The notes: a model not told the origin generated them from the letters alone. Shown: positions 8,301 through 18,173, counted from the stretch's first letter. The stretch is DNA of 32,864 bases from Lachnospiraceae bacterium (GCA_017561085.1 JAFZDQ010000027.1:1-32864), one strand, 5' to 3'. A program made the numbers and translations.

Positions 8301-10189
8301 GCTGGAAGATGCTGATTGAAGCAAAGGATTTCTTAATTAAGTACGTGGACACCTATTATTACACCGGACAGGCCATTAAGCCGGAAGTGGAGGTTTACGA
8401 AGGAGAGACTCTCTTAGAGAAGGATAAAGATTACACCGTATCCTACAAAAATAATATTAAGGTGAATGCCACTGCATCAGGAAAGACTCCTCCTACCATT
8501 ATCGTAAAAGGAAAAGGCGGCTACAACGGCACCAACACGGAAACCTTCAAAATCCTGAAGCGGGATATCGCGGATGAGGAAATTATCGTAGAGGAGTTCA
8601 CCGCATCCTATAACGGAACAGTACTGAAGAAAACGCCCGTGCTTTCTCATAACGGAAAGAAACTGGTGGCGAAAACAGACTTTACCGTTTCTTATCCCGA
8701 CCTTTCTGCAGAAGCGTACAAAGAAGTGGGAACCTACTCCGTACTGGTGAAGGGCAAAGGAAGCTACACCGGTACAAGGGAAGTAATCTTTACGGTAACG
8801 CCCGTGAAGTTTATGCAGGATGTGAAGGTATCTGCCATTGCATCCCAGACTTACAAGGGAGAGGCTATTACCCTGCAGAATATGACAGCGGCTCCGACCA
8901 TTAAGTACGGCACTACTGTGTTAACAGAAGGCGTACACTTTACGGTGGCTTATGAAAATAATGTGAAGGTGGGAACTGCAACCATTACCCTGACAGGAAC
9001 CGAAAAAGAAACCCCGGAAGGCTTTTTCAAAGGAATCAAGACCGTAACCTTCAAGATTAGCGGCAAGAGCCTTGCCAAAGCGAAGGTGACGGGAGTTCCT
9101 ACAGCTTTGACCTATACCGGTCAGGAAATCAATGAACAAACCGAAGGCTGGACGAAACCTATTAAGGTAACTCTTTCAGGAAAGACCTTAACCCGCGCGG
9201 CAAATGAAGATTCCGCAGGCGATTATGTGGTTATTTTTGCGAAAAATGTAAACAAAGGTACCGCTTCCGTGACCATCAAGGGTGTAAACAACTACGCCGG
9301 CAGCGTGAAGAAAACCTTTACCATTAATGCTTACAATATAAGTGATAATAAGGGTAAAAATCTTGTGACGGAAGAAATGGCTCCTTCCATTGTCTTTGTG
9401 AAAGGCGGCAGCAAGCCGGAGCCTGTGGTAAAATTCGGCGACACCGTTCTTCAAAAGGGCAAAGATTACACATTATCCTATGTAAATAACACCAAGTATC
9501 ACAGTGGTACCGGTAAAAACAAACCTACCGTAACCATTACCGGTAAGGGCAATTTTAAGGGTAGCGTGAAACTTACCTTTGCCATCGATAAGCAGGACAT
9601 TGGTGTTGCGACACTGACTGCGCCGGATGCAACCTACAAAAATGCTAAGGGAGCGTACAAGTCAGCCCTTGTGGTAAAGGATGTAAACGGCAAGGCGTTG
9701 AAGAGCGGAACCGATTATACTGCTGCTTACACTTATGCGCAGGATGTAACCTTAAAGAACAAGGCAGAGCGTAAGGAAGGCGATGCAGTAAAGGCTGCGG
9801 ATATCGTACCTGCAGGTACACGCCTTAGAGTAACGGTTTCCGGTAAGGGAAGTTATACCTCTGAAAATCCCCTTACTGCTACTTATCTGGTAGTAAAAGG
9901 AAGCGTGGCAAATGCAACAGTTACCGTACCTTCCCGAACGTACACCGGTGAACCCATCATCTTTGAAAATACTGCAGAAGATAAAGCGAAAATTAAGGTG
10001 ATGATTGGGAAACAAAGATTAAAATCTGAAGATTTTGAAATTGTGGAAGGAAGTTTTTCAAACAATACGGAAGCAGGCACCGCAAGCTTTATGGTGAAAG
10101 GTGTAGGAAACTACGGCGGTATCAAGAAAGTGACTTTCACCATTACCAAGAAGAAATTCGATGCATGGTGGAGAGTGATTTTCAGGTAA
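6131..10189 (+). CDS. Main part of the secreted beta-helix/YTG-repeat surface protein (frame-shifted from its signal peptide)
   Basis: The annotated start is an in-frame TTG without a ribosome binding site. The homologous frame extends upstream to at least 6116 and joins the preceding signal-peptide ORF through a -1 shift near 6119. Up to about 8300 there are four tandem ~190-residue repeats rich in short beta strands (LSLNGHKWTINGD, LAGGELIVNGDL, YMDVDGDF, GTHKVILDG), which look like a right-handed beta-helix or polymer-forming stack. From 8320 seven YTG-type modules follow, paralogous to those of the upstream transglutaminase-like protein. The protein ends with an aromatic/basic tail (DAWWRVIFR). 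Without the signal peptide it would not be exported, so the gene is either inactivated, phase-variable, or affected by a sequencing error. A strong terminator follows at 10218. Confidence 0.8.
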   Translation: MEVYGDAEIYGDIDLGGGSLIIHGNVLHTYGGITFAGGSMTVAGDYHLEELAKDGTYNKGSGSFKMENSADILDVNGDFYCNSATNNLSAGTISFAGDVIIKTVFKCTGTHKMIFDGTGEQDICFGTNNDQIFANELDIQNDKVAVERLSFAKLLSDATISADEADIWAYSDNAAINLDGHSFAVNGNLKLRGTVKKGIDLAGGELIVNGNLLHSSGKVFLNGGKLKVSGDYRIETRETDDQGQVVYSSSDGFLVMTNPQDVLDVDGDFITNSSGSNYEMNAGTIYLAGDVQIAEGYFRGTGTHRVVLDGTDEQRVNIANSNSYFSELDIQNQSTVIERIGFSKLISDVTCSADDAVIWAGGKELSLDGHRLTLNGDVTVGVYQYFAMDLAGGECIVNGDLTHTAGDLVFNKGKLQVNGDYRAVTKVTGENGEITYDDSHTALFMNFAEDYMDVNGDFNSDSSRNSKHELNAGVMEIEGSILIIDRFFRGKGTHKLVLNGTEEQNIFMYHTDSYFNEVEFLNENVVIERFGLCKLGSDAVITPEDAVIWAGGNELSLNGHKWTINGDITFGIYGYFVLNLAGGELIVNGDLIHTAGDLVFNKGKLLVSGDYQAATKTVAENGEIDYAAGHSALFMSYPEDYMDVDGDFKSNSTRSSNTELKAGIMELAGDVIISDTYYKFTGTHKVILDGDEKQTIIVTGRSAFFNILQLTKKMDNYDFHPYGCWKMLIEAKDFLIKYVDTYYYTGQAIKPEVEVYEGETLLEKDKDYTVSYKNNIKVNATASGKTPPTIIVKGKGGYNGTNTETFKILKRDIADEEIIVEEFTASYNGTVLKKTPVLSHNGKKLVAKTDFTVSYPDLSAEAYKEVGTYSVLVKGKGSYTGTREVIFTVTPVKFMQDVKVSAIASQTYKGEAITLQNMTAAPTIKYGTTVLTEGVHFTVAYENNVKVGTATITLTGTEKETPEGFFKGIKTVTFKISGKSLAKAKVTGVPTALTYTGQEINEQTEGWTKPIKVTLSGKTLTRAANEDSAGDYVVIFAKNVNKGTASVTIKGVNNYAGSVKKTFTINAYNISDNKGKNLVTEEMAPSIVFVKGGSKPEPVVKFGDTVLQKGKDYTLSYVNNTKYHSGTGKNKPTVTITGKGNFKGSVKLTFAIDKQDIGVATLTAPDATYKNAKGAYKSALVVKDVNGKALKSGTDYTAAYTYAQDVTLKNKAERKEGDAVKAADIVPAGTRLRVTVSGKGSYTSENPLTATYLVVKGSVANATVTVPSRTYTGEPIIFENTAEDKAKIKVMIGKQRLKSEDFEIVEGSFSNNTEAGTASFMVKGVGNYGGIKKVTFTITKKKFDAWWRVIFR
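8320..10189 (+). repeat. Seven-module YTG-type repeat cassette, copy 2
   Basis: Seven modules in the same order as copy 1 (2494-4428). Matching marks are YKNN in module 1, VSYPD with AYKEVGTY in module 2, KGGSKPEPVV with FAIDKQD in module 5, DVNGKALKSGTDY in module 6, and GTASFMVKGVGNYGG in module 7. Copy 2 lacks the Gly/Ala-rich insert of copy 1 module 5. Confidence 0.8.
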
Positions 10190-10217
10190 AAGATTAGGTA
10201 AAAGAATAGATAGAATG

Positions 10218-10252
10218 AAAAAACACCGGGACTTAATGTCCCGGTGTTTTTT
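10218..10252 (+). terminator. Strong intrinsic terminator
   Basis: Arms AAAAAACACCGGGAC (10218-10232) and GTCCCGGTGTTTTTT (10238-10252) are perfectly complementary around a 5-base loop. It separates the second and third giant surface genes, so they are transcribed separately. The A-rich left arm would let it work in both directions. Confidence 0.9.
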
Positions 10253-10269
10253 ATGGTGCTACAGACATA

Positions 10270-10299
10270 TAGACAGATTTCGCTAATAAATGATAAAAT
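10270..10299 (+). promoter_or_regulatory. Possible promoter of the C1A peptidase surface gene
   Basis: TAGACA (10270-10275), an 18-base spacer, and an extended -10 TGATAAAAT with TAAAAT at 10294-10299. A GAGAGGAATT ribosome binding site follows before the ATG at 10344. Confidence 0.45.
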
Positions 10300-10343
10300 A
10301 ACTATATATTGCCTTTTTATCTGTAAAAGAGAGGAATTCACTT

Positions 10344-13300
10344 ATGAAAAACCGTAGAAAAACAAAATTTTTGTCATATTTACTTTGCTTGGCGATGCTG
10401 GTAGGAAGTCTGGCTCCGGCCACCGTTTCTTATGCAGCCGGCCCCGGGGAGGTTTCCGGATACGAAGCGGTAGCGGAATCTATACAAGAGCCGTTAGCGG
10501 AACAGCTGTTGGAGGAACAGGTGGAGATGCCTTCCGAAGAACCAATAGCGGAATTCCCGGAGGAACCTTCCGGAGAACCTGACGAGGCAGAGACGCCGGA
10601 GGTAGTTGCAACGCCCGGAGTAACAGAAACTCCCGGAGCAGAAAGTACGCCTGTGTCAACAGAAGTCCCTGCGGGGGAAAGTACGCCCGAAGCCACGGAA
10701 ACACCTGCGGCTGTAGAAACGCCCGAAGTGCCTGCAGAGACGCCTTCTGCAGACCCGAATGCAACCATTGACCCGAATGAGACAGCAGAGCCGGAGGCGA
10801 CGGCAGACCCTGAGGCAACCATAGAACCGGCGGAAACAGAAACGCCCGAAGCAACGGAAGAACCCGAATCCACGGAAATGCCCGAAGAGACCGGGGAACC
10901 GGCGGATTTGGATTACATATTGGGACGTCCCATGACAGAGGCGGAGAGAGCGGCAGAGCAGGCAGCAATGCCCCGCACCCTTCGCGACTTACCGGAGGAA
11001 ATACCGGTAGAAAGTTACGACAGCGGAATTGCCACATTTGCAAGAATACCGGCCTCTTACGACTCCAGAAATGAGGGCTTTAATGTTTCCGTGAAGAACC
11101 AGAATCCTTACGGTTCCTGCTGGACCTATGCTACCATTGCGTCCATGGAAAGTACCTTAATCCGTAAGGGACTTGCAGATGCATCTGAAGTGGACCTGTC
11201 AGAGTGGCATCTGGCTTATTTTGCCACCCATACCGGTGCTGATAAGCTGGGAAATACCAAGGATGATTATGTAAAAGCCGAAGGCGGCGTTCAATATATG
11301 GATAACGGCGGAAATATCCAGATGTCTGCCATTGCCCTGTCTAACTGGAAGGGGGCTACCCTGGAAAGCGACTATCCGGGAAATACAGATAAGAATGCTC
11401 TTTCCATGGCTACCCGTCTTATGAAGCCTGAAGACGCATGGCAAAAGAACCAGTATTATATGAAGAATTGTCATATGTCTCCTGCAAAAGACAGGGATAA
11501 TGTGAAACTGCTTATTATGGAATACGGTGCGGTTTACGGTTCCTATTATCATGATGACTATTATTACAAAGAGGATACGGCGGCTTACAATTGTGATCTT
11601 ATAGGCAGCAATCATGCCATTACCGTAATCGGTTGGGACGATAGCTACAAGAAAGAGAACTTTTATTTGCAGCCCGAAGGGGATGGTGCGTGGCTTTGTA
11701 AAAACAGCTGGGGAAAGGCCTTTGGAGATGAGGGATATTTTTATATCTCTTATTATGATGCGTCCTTCCACAGACCGGGTGGCAACGTAGCGGCCTACGA
11801 AGCAGAAGTGTTAACGGAAGGCATGAACAACTATTACTATAGCGGCGGCGTGGATTTTTACAATTTTTTAAGCTTGGATGGCATAGCGCAGGTGTATGAA
11901 GCAAAGGCTAATCCCGGCGGCGGCGAAGTGATTACCGGCACCGGTTTTATGACTTATAGTGCCAACGTGGAATACAGCGTACAGGTGTACAAAAATCCCA
12001 AGACAGTTAATGGTGTGGTAGAAGATCCCTTAAGCGGAGAGCCTGTTTGGAATGCGCCTGAAACAGGTGTGACAGGTTTTGCCGGCTATCAGACCATAGA
12101 TTTTGAGAAGCCCGTACAGGTAGATGCGGGGGACTTGTTTGCAGTGGTGATTACCTTTGCGGACACTGCGGAGGTCGTTGTGGATATTAATTATGCGTTA
12201 TATAGCGGTTACAGCTGTGTATATGATAGCCATAATGTGACTAAAGAAGGCGAGAGCTTTGCCAAATTACCGGTAATCGGTGGATTTCTTTCGCTGCATG
12301 ATGAAAAAGAGGGCATTACTCCCCGTATGAACGTTTTTACCAAAAAGGAAAAGACCGTCAGACTCTTGCAGGAGAGCGGTTCCGGGCAGGAAACCTTGGG
12401 TGATTTTTATTCCCTTCAGGAAGCATTACATACAGCAGCGGAGCAAAATAATCCCAGCGGAAATTATGTGATAGAGTTACTTGCCCCCACAACAGCAGTG
12501 GGAGGTATCACGGTTCCGGAAGAAATCGGCAGTCTGAAAGTAACCGGCAGTAAGTTGACCGTAAAAGGCACGAAAGACGCAGAAATTACATCAGCGGCCA
12601 ATCTGTCCTTTGAGAACATCACGCTGGAAAGCACAGACAGAACTTTTGACATTCAGATAAGCGGCAGCACTTTAACGCTGAATGATATGGTATTTTTTGT
12701 AAACCCTGCTACACTGACCGGTAACGGCGGACAGCTTTTCGTGGAAGGCGACGTTTCCATGGAATTTACCACGGAATTTTTGCAAGGTGAAATCAGCGGA
12801 TTTGACAAGGTAGTAATTAATAATCTCTTTGTTTTAAAAACTTATACGGTGGAAGGAATTGCAGAAGGCGGAAACCTTAAGACAGAGGAACTCCTTTTAA
12901 ATGCACGCCTGGATGTGATGGGAGACCTGACGGCGAAGGAGTGTGACCTGGCAAAGGGCACCAGACTGGTAGTGGGACATCCGGATAGCCCTTCTGATGC
13001 AAGTATTACCAATTTGCGTGCCATGGAGGACACCTATCTGACCATTACCGGTAAGTTCGTTTCTGACGGGTGCGTATCTTTCTACGGAACCAATATCGGT
13101 ACGGTAGAAGAACCGGTTTATCTTCGTGCAGGGCTGGAAGCAGCTTCCGTAACCATGCAGGACGTAACCATGATGGAAGCCTGGATTGAGTCTGCAGGTA
13201 CTTTTACAATTTCAGGAAATGTACTGAGTGAAGGCAGAGGCAATGTGCTGGTGACCAGACAAAAGCCCCAGGAAAATTATAATATCCCGAAAACCTATCT

Positions 13301-16300
13301 GGAAATTGCCGGAGAGGTAACGCTGGCAGAGCCGGAAGACCAAATTGCAATCTATGTGAAGGAAGAAAAAACAGACGATTCGGATAATGAAGCGGCTTAC
13401 TTTTGGCTTGCAGCAAAGACCCCGCTGCTTGTTGCAGCAAAAGCAAGTACGAAGTGCTTCCGCGTATCGGATGAAAATCTGGCGGTAAGCAATAGCGGAT
13501 GCGTACTGGGTAAGGTAGGAACTTCTATTTTCGCGTATTATGCCGAGAATTGGGAAATTGAAGTAATCAGGGAAAAAGACGGCCAGGAGACCTCCGTTGG
13601 CTGTTATCGGACCTTTGAAGACGCAACGGCAGCAGTAAATACCTTAAAGGATAAGAAGTCAAACTATATCTTCCTGTTAAATGACCATATCGGGGCATTG
13701 GATGAGCGGGTTAATCTTGTACTTCCTTCCTACGCCGCCCATGTAACGGTCCGTGGCAGAGAATTTGCGCAGACCATATACCTGAAGAGTCAGACCATTA
13801 CTTTAAAGTCAGATACTACTTTGGATTATCTTGATTTGCGTACAACTTCCGGGAAAATAGATGTTGCTATGGGTGCATATGACCTGACCTTATGTGATAT
13901 ACGGGAAACCAACGGATTTGGTAAAATAACACATGATACCAAAAAGAAGGTGGCATTACGGTTTGAACAGGGAACAGAACGCAATCAGTATCAGTTTACG
14001 AGTGTTAATGTGGATGATTTATTCATTGCTGACGGCATAGGTGTAGAATTTGACGGAAAGTTGACCGTCGCAAACCTTTCTCTGGGAGCGGATTCCTGGA
14101 TTGATGTTACTACCAAGGGCAACGTCATAACGAATCTGGTTTCCTATGTTCCGTATGTAGAAAACAGTAGTGTGGAATACTCCGCCATTTACATATCATC
14201 AAATGCAAATTTAACAATTAAGAATAATTTCGCCCACAGTGAGAGTGAACGGTTATATGTCGGGAGTTATGATGGGGCGGTTGCCAATTTGACCAAAGAC
14301 AATTGGTTCGTTTCCGCGCCGAATGCGGCATTATCCTCTTTCTATTTTGATTACTTGGGAAGGGAGTTTAAAGGTTGCAAGCATGACGGTAAAATTTACT
14401 ATCTGTCCCCATTTTCTGCCAATGTAACCCTGGCCTACGGGGAAAACGGCGGCTATGAAAGTGCGTTTATCGACTGGTATCAGGCTGTTGCCGAAATCAA
14501 CCGTTTAAACAGGAAGAATGAGCATTATCTGCTTAAATTATCTAACAGTAGCGATACGGTACCCCGTTTGCTTTCTGCGGAATACAAAAAAATAAATACG
14601 CCTTCCGCGCTTGTAATGCCCGGCAAGGATAAGTGCGCTTCCTTTACGGCAGACGGCGATGCCGGCATTATCGTTTGGGCGATGAAGTACAAAGGAAACA
14701 TTACCGCCTACGGTGATGTGACACTGAAGAATTTCTGTTTGGCGCCTATCAAGATAGAAAGCAAAAAGACCTACTGGGCACCCGGTAATCTGGTGTTAAA
14801 GTCCAATTCAAGCGGTGTCAGCAGACTGACTTTGGACGGGGTGGAAAGTGATTGGTCATTAGAAACTGTCAATGAAGGTTATGGAGTGGTCTTTAACAAC
14901 ATTACCGGAGAAGCAGGAAAGTCTGAGCTGTATTTGGAAAACGAAATCGGCATCAACATAAGCGGTAATGTGACCGGTTTGAAAGGCTTCTATATTGCGA
15001 AGGATTCTTATCAGCAAGGAGAGATTATCAGTCCCTCCATAGGCGGAAAGGTAACGGTTACGGAGCTTGGTATCTGGTCTAAAGATCTGCCTAAGACGGA
15101 AAACATTGGTATTTCTAACGGATTGTTGGTTTTGGGCCAGTTGACGGCTGACAGATTAGTGGGGGCAAACGGACTTTTATGGGTGCGGCAGACCTCTTCA
15201 TCCAATAAAAATACCTTAGCACAAATTAAGAAAACAGTGACTGTACCTGACGGAAAACCCATGATGATTGGTATTATAAAGCCTTCATGTTCGACATATA
15301 CCAAATTGATAAAAGCAAGTAGTCAGGGAAAAAATCCTTTTGTGGAATCCGTTAGGAACCTGCCTCTGATTAAAGCGCCGGCAGCTTCTGCCGAGAATTT
15401 TAGGGCACTTAACATCATAAGTGATGTGAGCCGCTTATCAATGTCTATTCCTTCCGGCATGCGCTATTACAAGGATACAAACGGTTACATCCGCGCAGAG
15501 GATGCGGATGCCATGAGTATCAGGATTACGGCAGTGCCTACGGAAGGAGAGGCTTCCGTAAGTTATGCAAGAAACTGGTATGAAGCCATGAAAGACATCA
15601 CTAAGATGGGCAATCATTACGCAGAGTACAAGGTTGAACTTTGCGAAAACAGAGCCTATATGACCGGCTATAATACCAAGACGAAAAAGGAAACGTTCGG
15701 TTCCCTTACGATGCCTACAAAGACGAAAGCAAAGATTACCGTCACCGCCGAACAGGATGTGTCAGCAACTCTTGTCTACAGCGGCGAAATGAAGGTGCCG
15801 GATGGCGTAAACCTTGCCTTTGAAAAGGTTTCCGTGGATTGTCAGAACAGCAGCAAAGCATCCGTAGCCCACAAGGTGACCATCGGCAAGAATGCAAACC
15901 TGTCCCTGAACAGTATGACGGCTTCTTTTGGAAATATGTCGAAGATAGCAGCAGGAAACGGTAGTCTGACCCTGAAGGATACCGCCCTTTCCGTAAGCGG
16001 TACCACAAGTATTAAGAATCTTTATGTAGTATATGATAATAATAAATTAAGCGGTAAAGGAACCATTACCGTTCAGCATGTTGCGCCTGTAGGGGGCAGC
16101 CTGGGAACGGTAACTGTAGAGACCACAAGTGTTTATACCAAGAATAAAAACGGAACCTATACCAAAACGAAACTTTCCGGTTTTTCCGTAACCGGCGGCA
16201 TTGAAGCCGGCGCAGAAGTGCGCCTTACCATCAAAAAGGACATGGCTAAGGAGCCGGAAGGAGCGTCTGCATCTTACGGCAAAGCAGACCTTCGGGTAGC

Positions 16301-18113
16301 GGATTTGGACGGACTTACCGCTCTGAACAGACTGGCAGTGGTGAAAGGAAATGCTTCCGAAAACAGAATCCGCATCAGACTGGAAAACGGCAGTCTTTTA
16401 AGTCATCCTGCGGACGGCCATTTGATTACCGAAAGCAGCGGCCTTTATTTGATACAGGAAGCCCCTGCCATCAAGGTGCTTTCCGAAGGTGGTACAACCA
16501 CAGACTATTTGGGATATTTCAGAAGCTTTGACAAGGCTCTTGCGGCGGTAGAAGCATCTGCAAAGAAGGATTTTGCCATTTCTTCTAAGAACGCGAAGCG
16601 TTATGAAGTGATATTCCTTCAAGAACCCACCGGAGAAGTGACCGGCGTTTTACCCAAGAGTGCAAAAGAAATCGTGATTTCCCATGATCTTGGCGCGCGC
16701 AAGATGCCTCTTACCATTAAAGGCGGTATCAGTCACGGAAATGCAAGCGGAACCGTGACAATTCGGGATATGGAGCTGAAAACAACCGGTAATGTAACAG
16801 CATCCGCTTTGGTCCTTAGCAACACAAACATAACTACCGCAGGCAGCATCAGTCTGAAAAATCTGACGATGGAAGATGCATTTTTGTTAGGAAATAAGGT
16901 GGCGGTTACGAAGACCACTGCCATGGCGGAAAGTCATATTTCTGCGGCTGCAGACAAAAAAGCATCCACCGGTACATTGAAGCTGGCGAAGCTGATTGAT
17001 ACAAGCGTAGACGGACAGGGCATGAACTACCTTAGTGCCAAAGCAAATGATAAGGGCGCGACAGGACTTAGTATTTCCGGTGAGATTTTGGCTCTTCATG
17101 CGCGTAATGAAATCGGACAGCGTTTTGCAATCTGGATTTCCAAGAATAAAGATAATACGGTGCCCATGGCTCTTACGCAGGGCACGAAGCTTTGTGAAGC
17201 ACCCAAGGCAGATGCGGGATTGCTCCGTCCTGCTTATTCCGATATTGATAGCTGGGGAATGGCACAGTGGCAGATGGACCGCGGCCTTTACAAGAAGGGA
17301 ACAGCCCTTTGCTACGGCGATATAAGTAAGATAAAAGCAGTGCTTGTGAATGAAACACTGGCAGAAGATGCTGTGTACCCCGGCGAAACCTTGTGCGGCT
17401 CCGATACCGGCTTTTTGAGCCTGAAGGAAGCTTTTGCAGAAATCAACAGCAGAAAGAATAAGAAAGCCTCCTACCGCGTACTGGTTTACGGAGATGCGGC
17501 ATTTAAAAGCAGCGGTAAATACACAGCCCTGACCCTTCCGGCCTATGCCAAAGAAATGGCACTGGAGGGAATCAGTGGTGCTTATGCAGAATCCGGAGAG
17601 CCGGAGGATTTGGTAACCCTTTCCTATCTTGGCAAGGTATCACCCAAGTATCCTTTAACCCTTCAGAATATCAGGCTGGATGCTTATAAGAAATCCGGTA
17701 AAAAGCAGATAAGCGGCGGTCCGGCGCTTGCAGGCGGCACAAATCCTGTCTTTGTAAGCGGTGCGGTAGTAATGAATGGCAGTGCAAATATTAATAAACT
17801 TTCCTTAAGTGGTGAGGCGGCACTTTATGTACGTGACGGTTTGAGCGCAGGAGAGGTATCCTATGAGGCGGGAGCCAAAGTTCTCTTAGACAGCAGCAGG
17901 CCGCTTACCTTAACCGGCACATTAAAGCCGGCGTCCGCAGGGGCGAAACTGTCTCTTTGGTTGCGGGAAACATCTGCAAAGAGTGGTACCAAAGTGGTAA
18001 AGACAGGCTTCTTTATGCAAAAGCCCGATTTGGATTGCCTTCAGGTAAAAGACGCATCCGGAAACAGTTATAAACTTTATCGAGACGGAAGATATGTCTA
18101 CGTCAGAAAGTAA
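10344..18113 (+). CDS. Giant secreted C1A (papain-like) peptidase with lectin-like domain and six beta-rich modules
   Basis: A 2589-residue protein. It has a signal peptide (residues 1-32, ending VSYAAG) and a Glu/Thr/Pro-rich linker (about 70-195). The C1A peptidase domain covers about 230-490: oxyanion Gln253, Cys259 in GSCWTYA, His424 in NHAITVIGWDD and Asn454 in CKNSWG are all present, so it should be active. Residues about 490-680 match the lectin-like domain that follows C1 peptidases in Firmicute surface proteins (YYSGGVDF, AYxxxxANPGG region). The rest is a long beta-rich region in which a ~75-residue unit recurs six times, each followed by beta-helix-like strands. There is no LPxTG, SLH or C-terminal membrane anchor, so wall attachment would need another mechanism. 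It is likely to degrade or process proteins at the cell surface; the substrate is unknown. It is longer than typical C1A surface proteases because of the C-terminal array. Confidence 0.88.
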   Translation: MKNRRKTKFLSYLLCLAMLVGSLAPATVSYAAGPGEVSGYEAVAESIQEPLAEQLLEEQVEMPSEEPIAEFPEEPSGEPDEAETPEVVATPGVTETPGAESTPVSTEVPAGESTPEATETPAAVETPEVPAETPSADPNATIDPNETAEPEATADPEATIEPAETETPEATEEPESTEMPEETGEPADLDYILGRPMTEAERAAEQAAMPRTLRDLPEEIPVESYDSGIATFARIPASYDSRNEGFNVSVKNQNPYGSCWTYATIASMESTLIRKGLADASEVDLSEWHLAYFATHTGADKLGNTKDDYVKAEGGVQYMDNGGNIQMSAIALSNWKGATLESDYPGNTDKNALSMATRLMKPEDAWQKNQYYMKNCHMSPAKDRDNVKLLIMEYGAVYGSYYHDDYYYKEDTAAYNCDLIGSNHAITVIGWDDSYKKENFYLQPEGDGAWLCKNSWGKAFGDEGYFYISYYDASFHRPGGNVAAYEAEVLTEGMNNYYYSGGVDFYNFLSLDGIAQVYEAKANPGGGEVITGTGFMTYSANVEYSVQVYKNPKTVNGVVEDPLSGEPVWNAPETGVTGFAGYQTIDFEKPVQVDAGDLFAVVITFADTAEVVVDINYALYSGYSCVYDSHNVTKEGESFAKLPVIGGFLSLHDEKEGITPRMNVFTKKEKTVRLLQESGSGQETLGDFYSLQEALHTAAEQNNPSGNYVIELLAPTTAVGGITVPEEIGSLKVTGSKLTVKGTKDAEITSAANLSFENITLESTDRTFDIQISGSTLTLNDMVFFVNPATLTGNGGQLFVEGDVSMEFTTEFLQGEISGFDKVVINNLFVLKTYTVEGIAEGGNLKTEELLLNARLDVMGDLTAKECDLAKGTRLVVGHPDSPSDASITNLRAMEDTYLTITGKFVSDGCVSFYGTNIGTVEEPVYLRAGLEAASVTMQDVTMMEAWIESAGTFTISGNVLSEGRGNVLVTRQKPQENYNIPKTYLEIAGEVTLAEPEDQIAIYVKEEKTDDSDNEAAYFWLAAKTPLLVAAKASTKCFRVSDENLAVSNSGCVLGKVGTSIFAYYAENWEIEVIREKDGQETSVGCYRTFEDATAAVNTLKDKKSNYIFLLNDHIGALDERVNLVLPSYAAHVTVRGREFAQTIYLKSQTITLKSDTTLDYLDLRTTSGKIDVAMGAYDLTLCDIRETNGFGKITHDTKKKVALRFEQGTERNQYQFTSVNVDDLFIADGIGVEFDGKLTVANLSLGADSWIDVTTKGNVITNLVSYVPYVENSSVEYSAIYISSNANLTIKNNFAHSESERLYVGSYDGAVANLTKDNWFVSAPNAALSSFYFDYLGREFKGCKHDGKIYYLSPFSANVTLAYGENGGYESAFIDWYQAVAEINRLNRKNEHYLLKLSNSSDTVPRLLSAEYKKINTPSALVMPGKDKCASFTADGDAGIIVWAMKYKGNITAYGDVTLKNFCLAPIKIESKKTYWAPGNLVLKSNSSGVSRLTLDGVESDWSLETVNEGYGVVFNNITGEAGKSELYLENEIGINISGNVTGLKGFYIAKDSYQQGEIISPSIGGKVTVTELGIWSKDLPKTENIGISNGLLVLGQLTADRLVGANGLLWVRQTSSSNKNTLAQIKKTVTVPDGKPMMIGIIKPSCSTYTKLIKASSQGKNPFVESVRNLPLIKAPAASAENFRALNIISDVSRLSMSIPSGMRYYKDTNGYIRAEDADAMSIRITAVPTEGEASVSYARNWYEAMKDITKMGNHYAEYKVELCENRAYMTGYNTKTKKETFGSLTMPTKTKAKITVTAEQDVSATLVYSGEMKVPDGVNLAFEKVSVDCQNSSKASVAHKVTIGKNANLSLNSMTASFGNMSKIAAGNGSLTLKDTALSVSGTTSIKNLYVVYDNNKLSGKGTITVQHVAPVGGSLGTVTVETTSVYTKNKNGTYTKTKLSGFSVTGGIEAGAEVRLTIKKDMAKEPEGASASYGKADLRVADLDGLTALNRLAVVKGNASENRIRIRLENGSLLSHPADGHLITESSGLYLIQEAPAIKVLSEGGTTTDYLGYFRSFDKALAAVEASAKKDFAISSKNAKRYEVIFLQEPTGEVTGVLPKSAKEIVISHDLGARKMPLTIKGGISHGNASGTVTIRDMELKTTGNVTASALVLSNTNITTAGSISLKNLTMEDAFLLGNKVAVTKTTAMAESHISAAADKKASTGTLKLAKLIDTSVDGQGMNYLSAKANDKGATGLSISGEILALHARNEIGQRFAIWISKNKDNTVPMALTQGTKLCEAPKADAGLLRPAYSDIDSWGMAQWQMDRGLYKKGTALCYGDISKIKAVLVNETLAEDAVYPGETLCGSDTGFLSLKEAFAEINSRKNKKASYRVLVYGDAAFKSSGKYTALTLPAYAKEMALEGISGAYAESGEPEDLVTLSYLGKVSPKYPLTLQNIRLDAYKKSGKKQISGGPALAGGTNPVFVSGAVVMNGSANINKLSLSGEAALYVRDGLSAGEVSYEAGAKVLLDSSRPLTLTGTLKPASAGAKLSLWLRETSAKSGTKVVKTGFFMQKPDLDCLQVKDASGNSYKLYRDGRYVYVRK
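12340..18110 (+). repeat. Six-fold repeated beta-rich module array in the C1A protein
   Basis: Recurrent units start at about 12340, 13547, 14417, 15522, 16470 and 17330. Each has a strand of the type xxIxVxxE, an F/WYxxxxAAxxINxxxxKxxxYxVxL helix-strand segment (FEDATAAVNTL, WYQAVAEINRL, WYEAMKDITKM, FDKALAAVEAS, LKEAFAEINSR), then a LPxYAKxxxxxG segment followed by many short strands. Spacing varies from about 860 to 1200 bases because the following beta-helix tract differs in length. Confidence 0.7.
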
Positions 18114-18173
18114 GGATGCTTCATGGGCGGAAAATGAAAAAACGGAGCGATAATTCGCGTATAAGAGGGAAAC

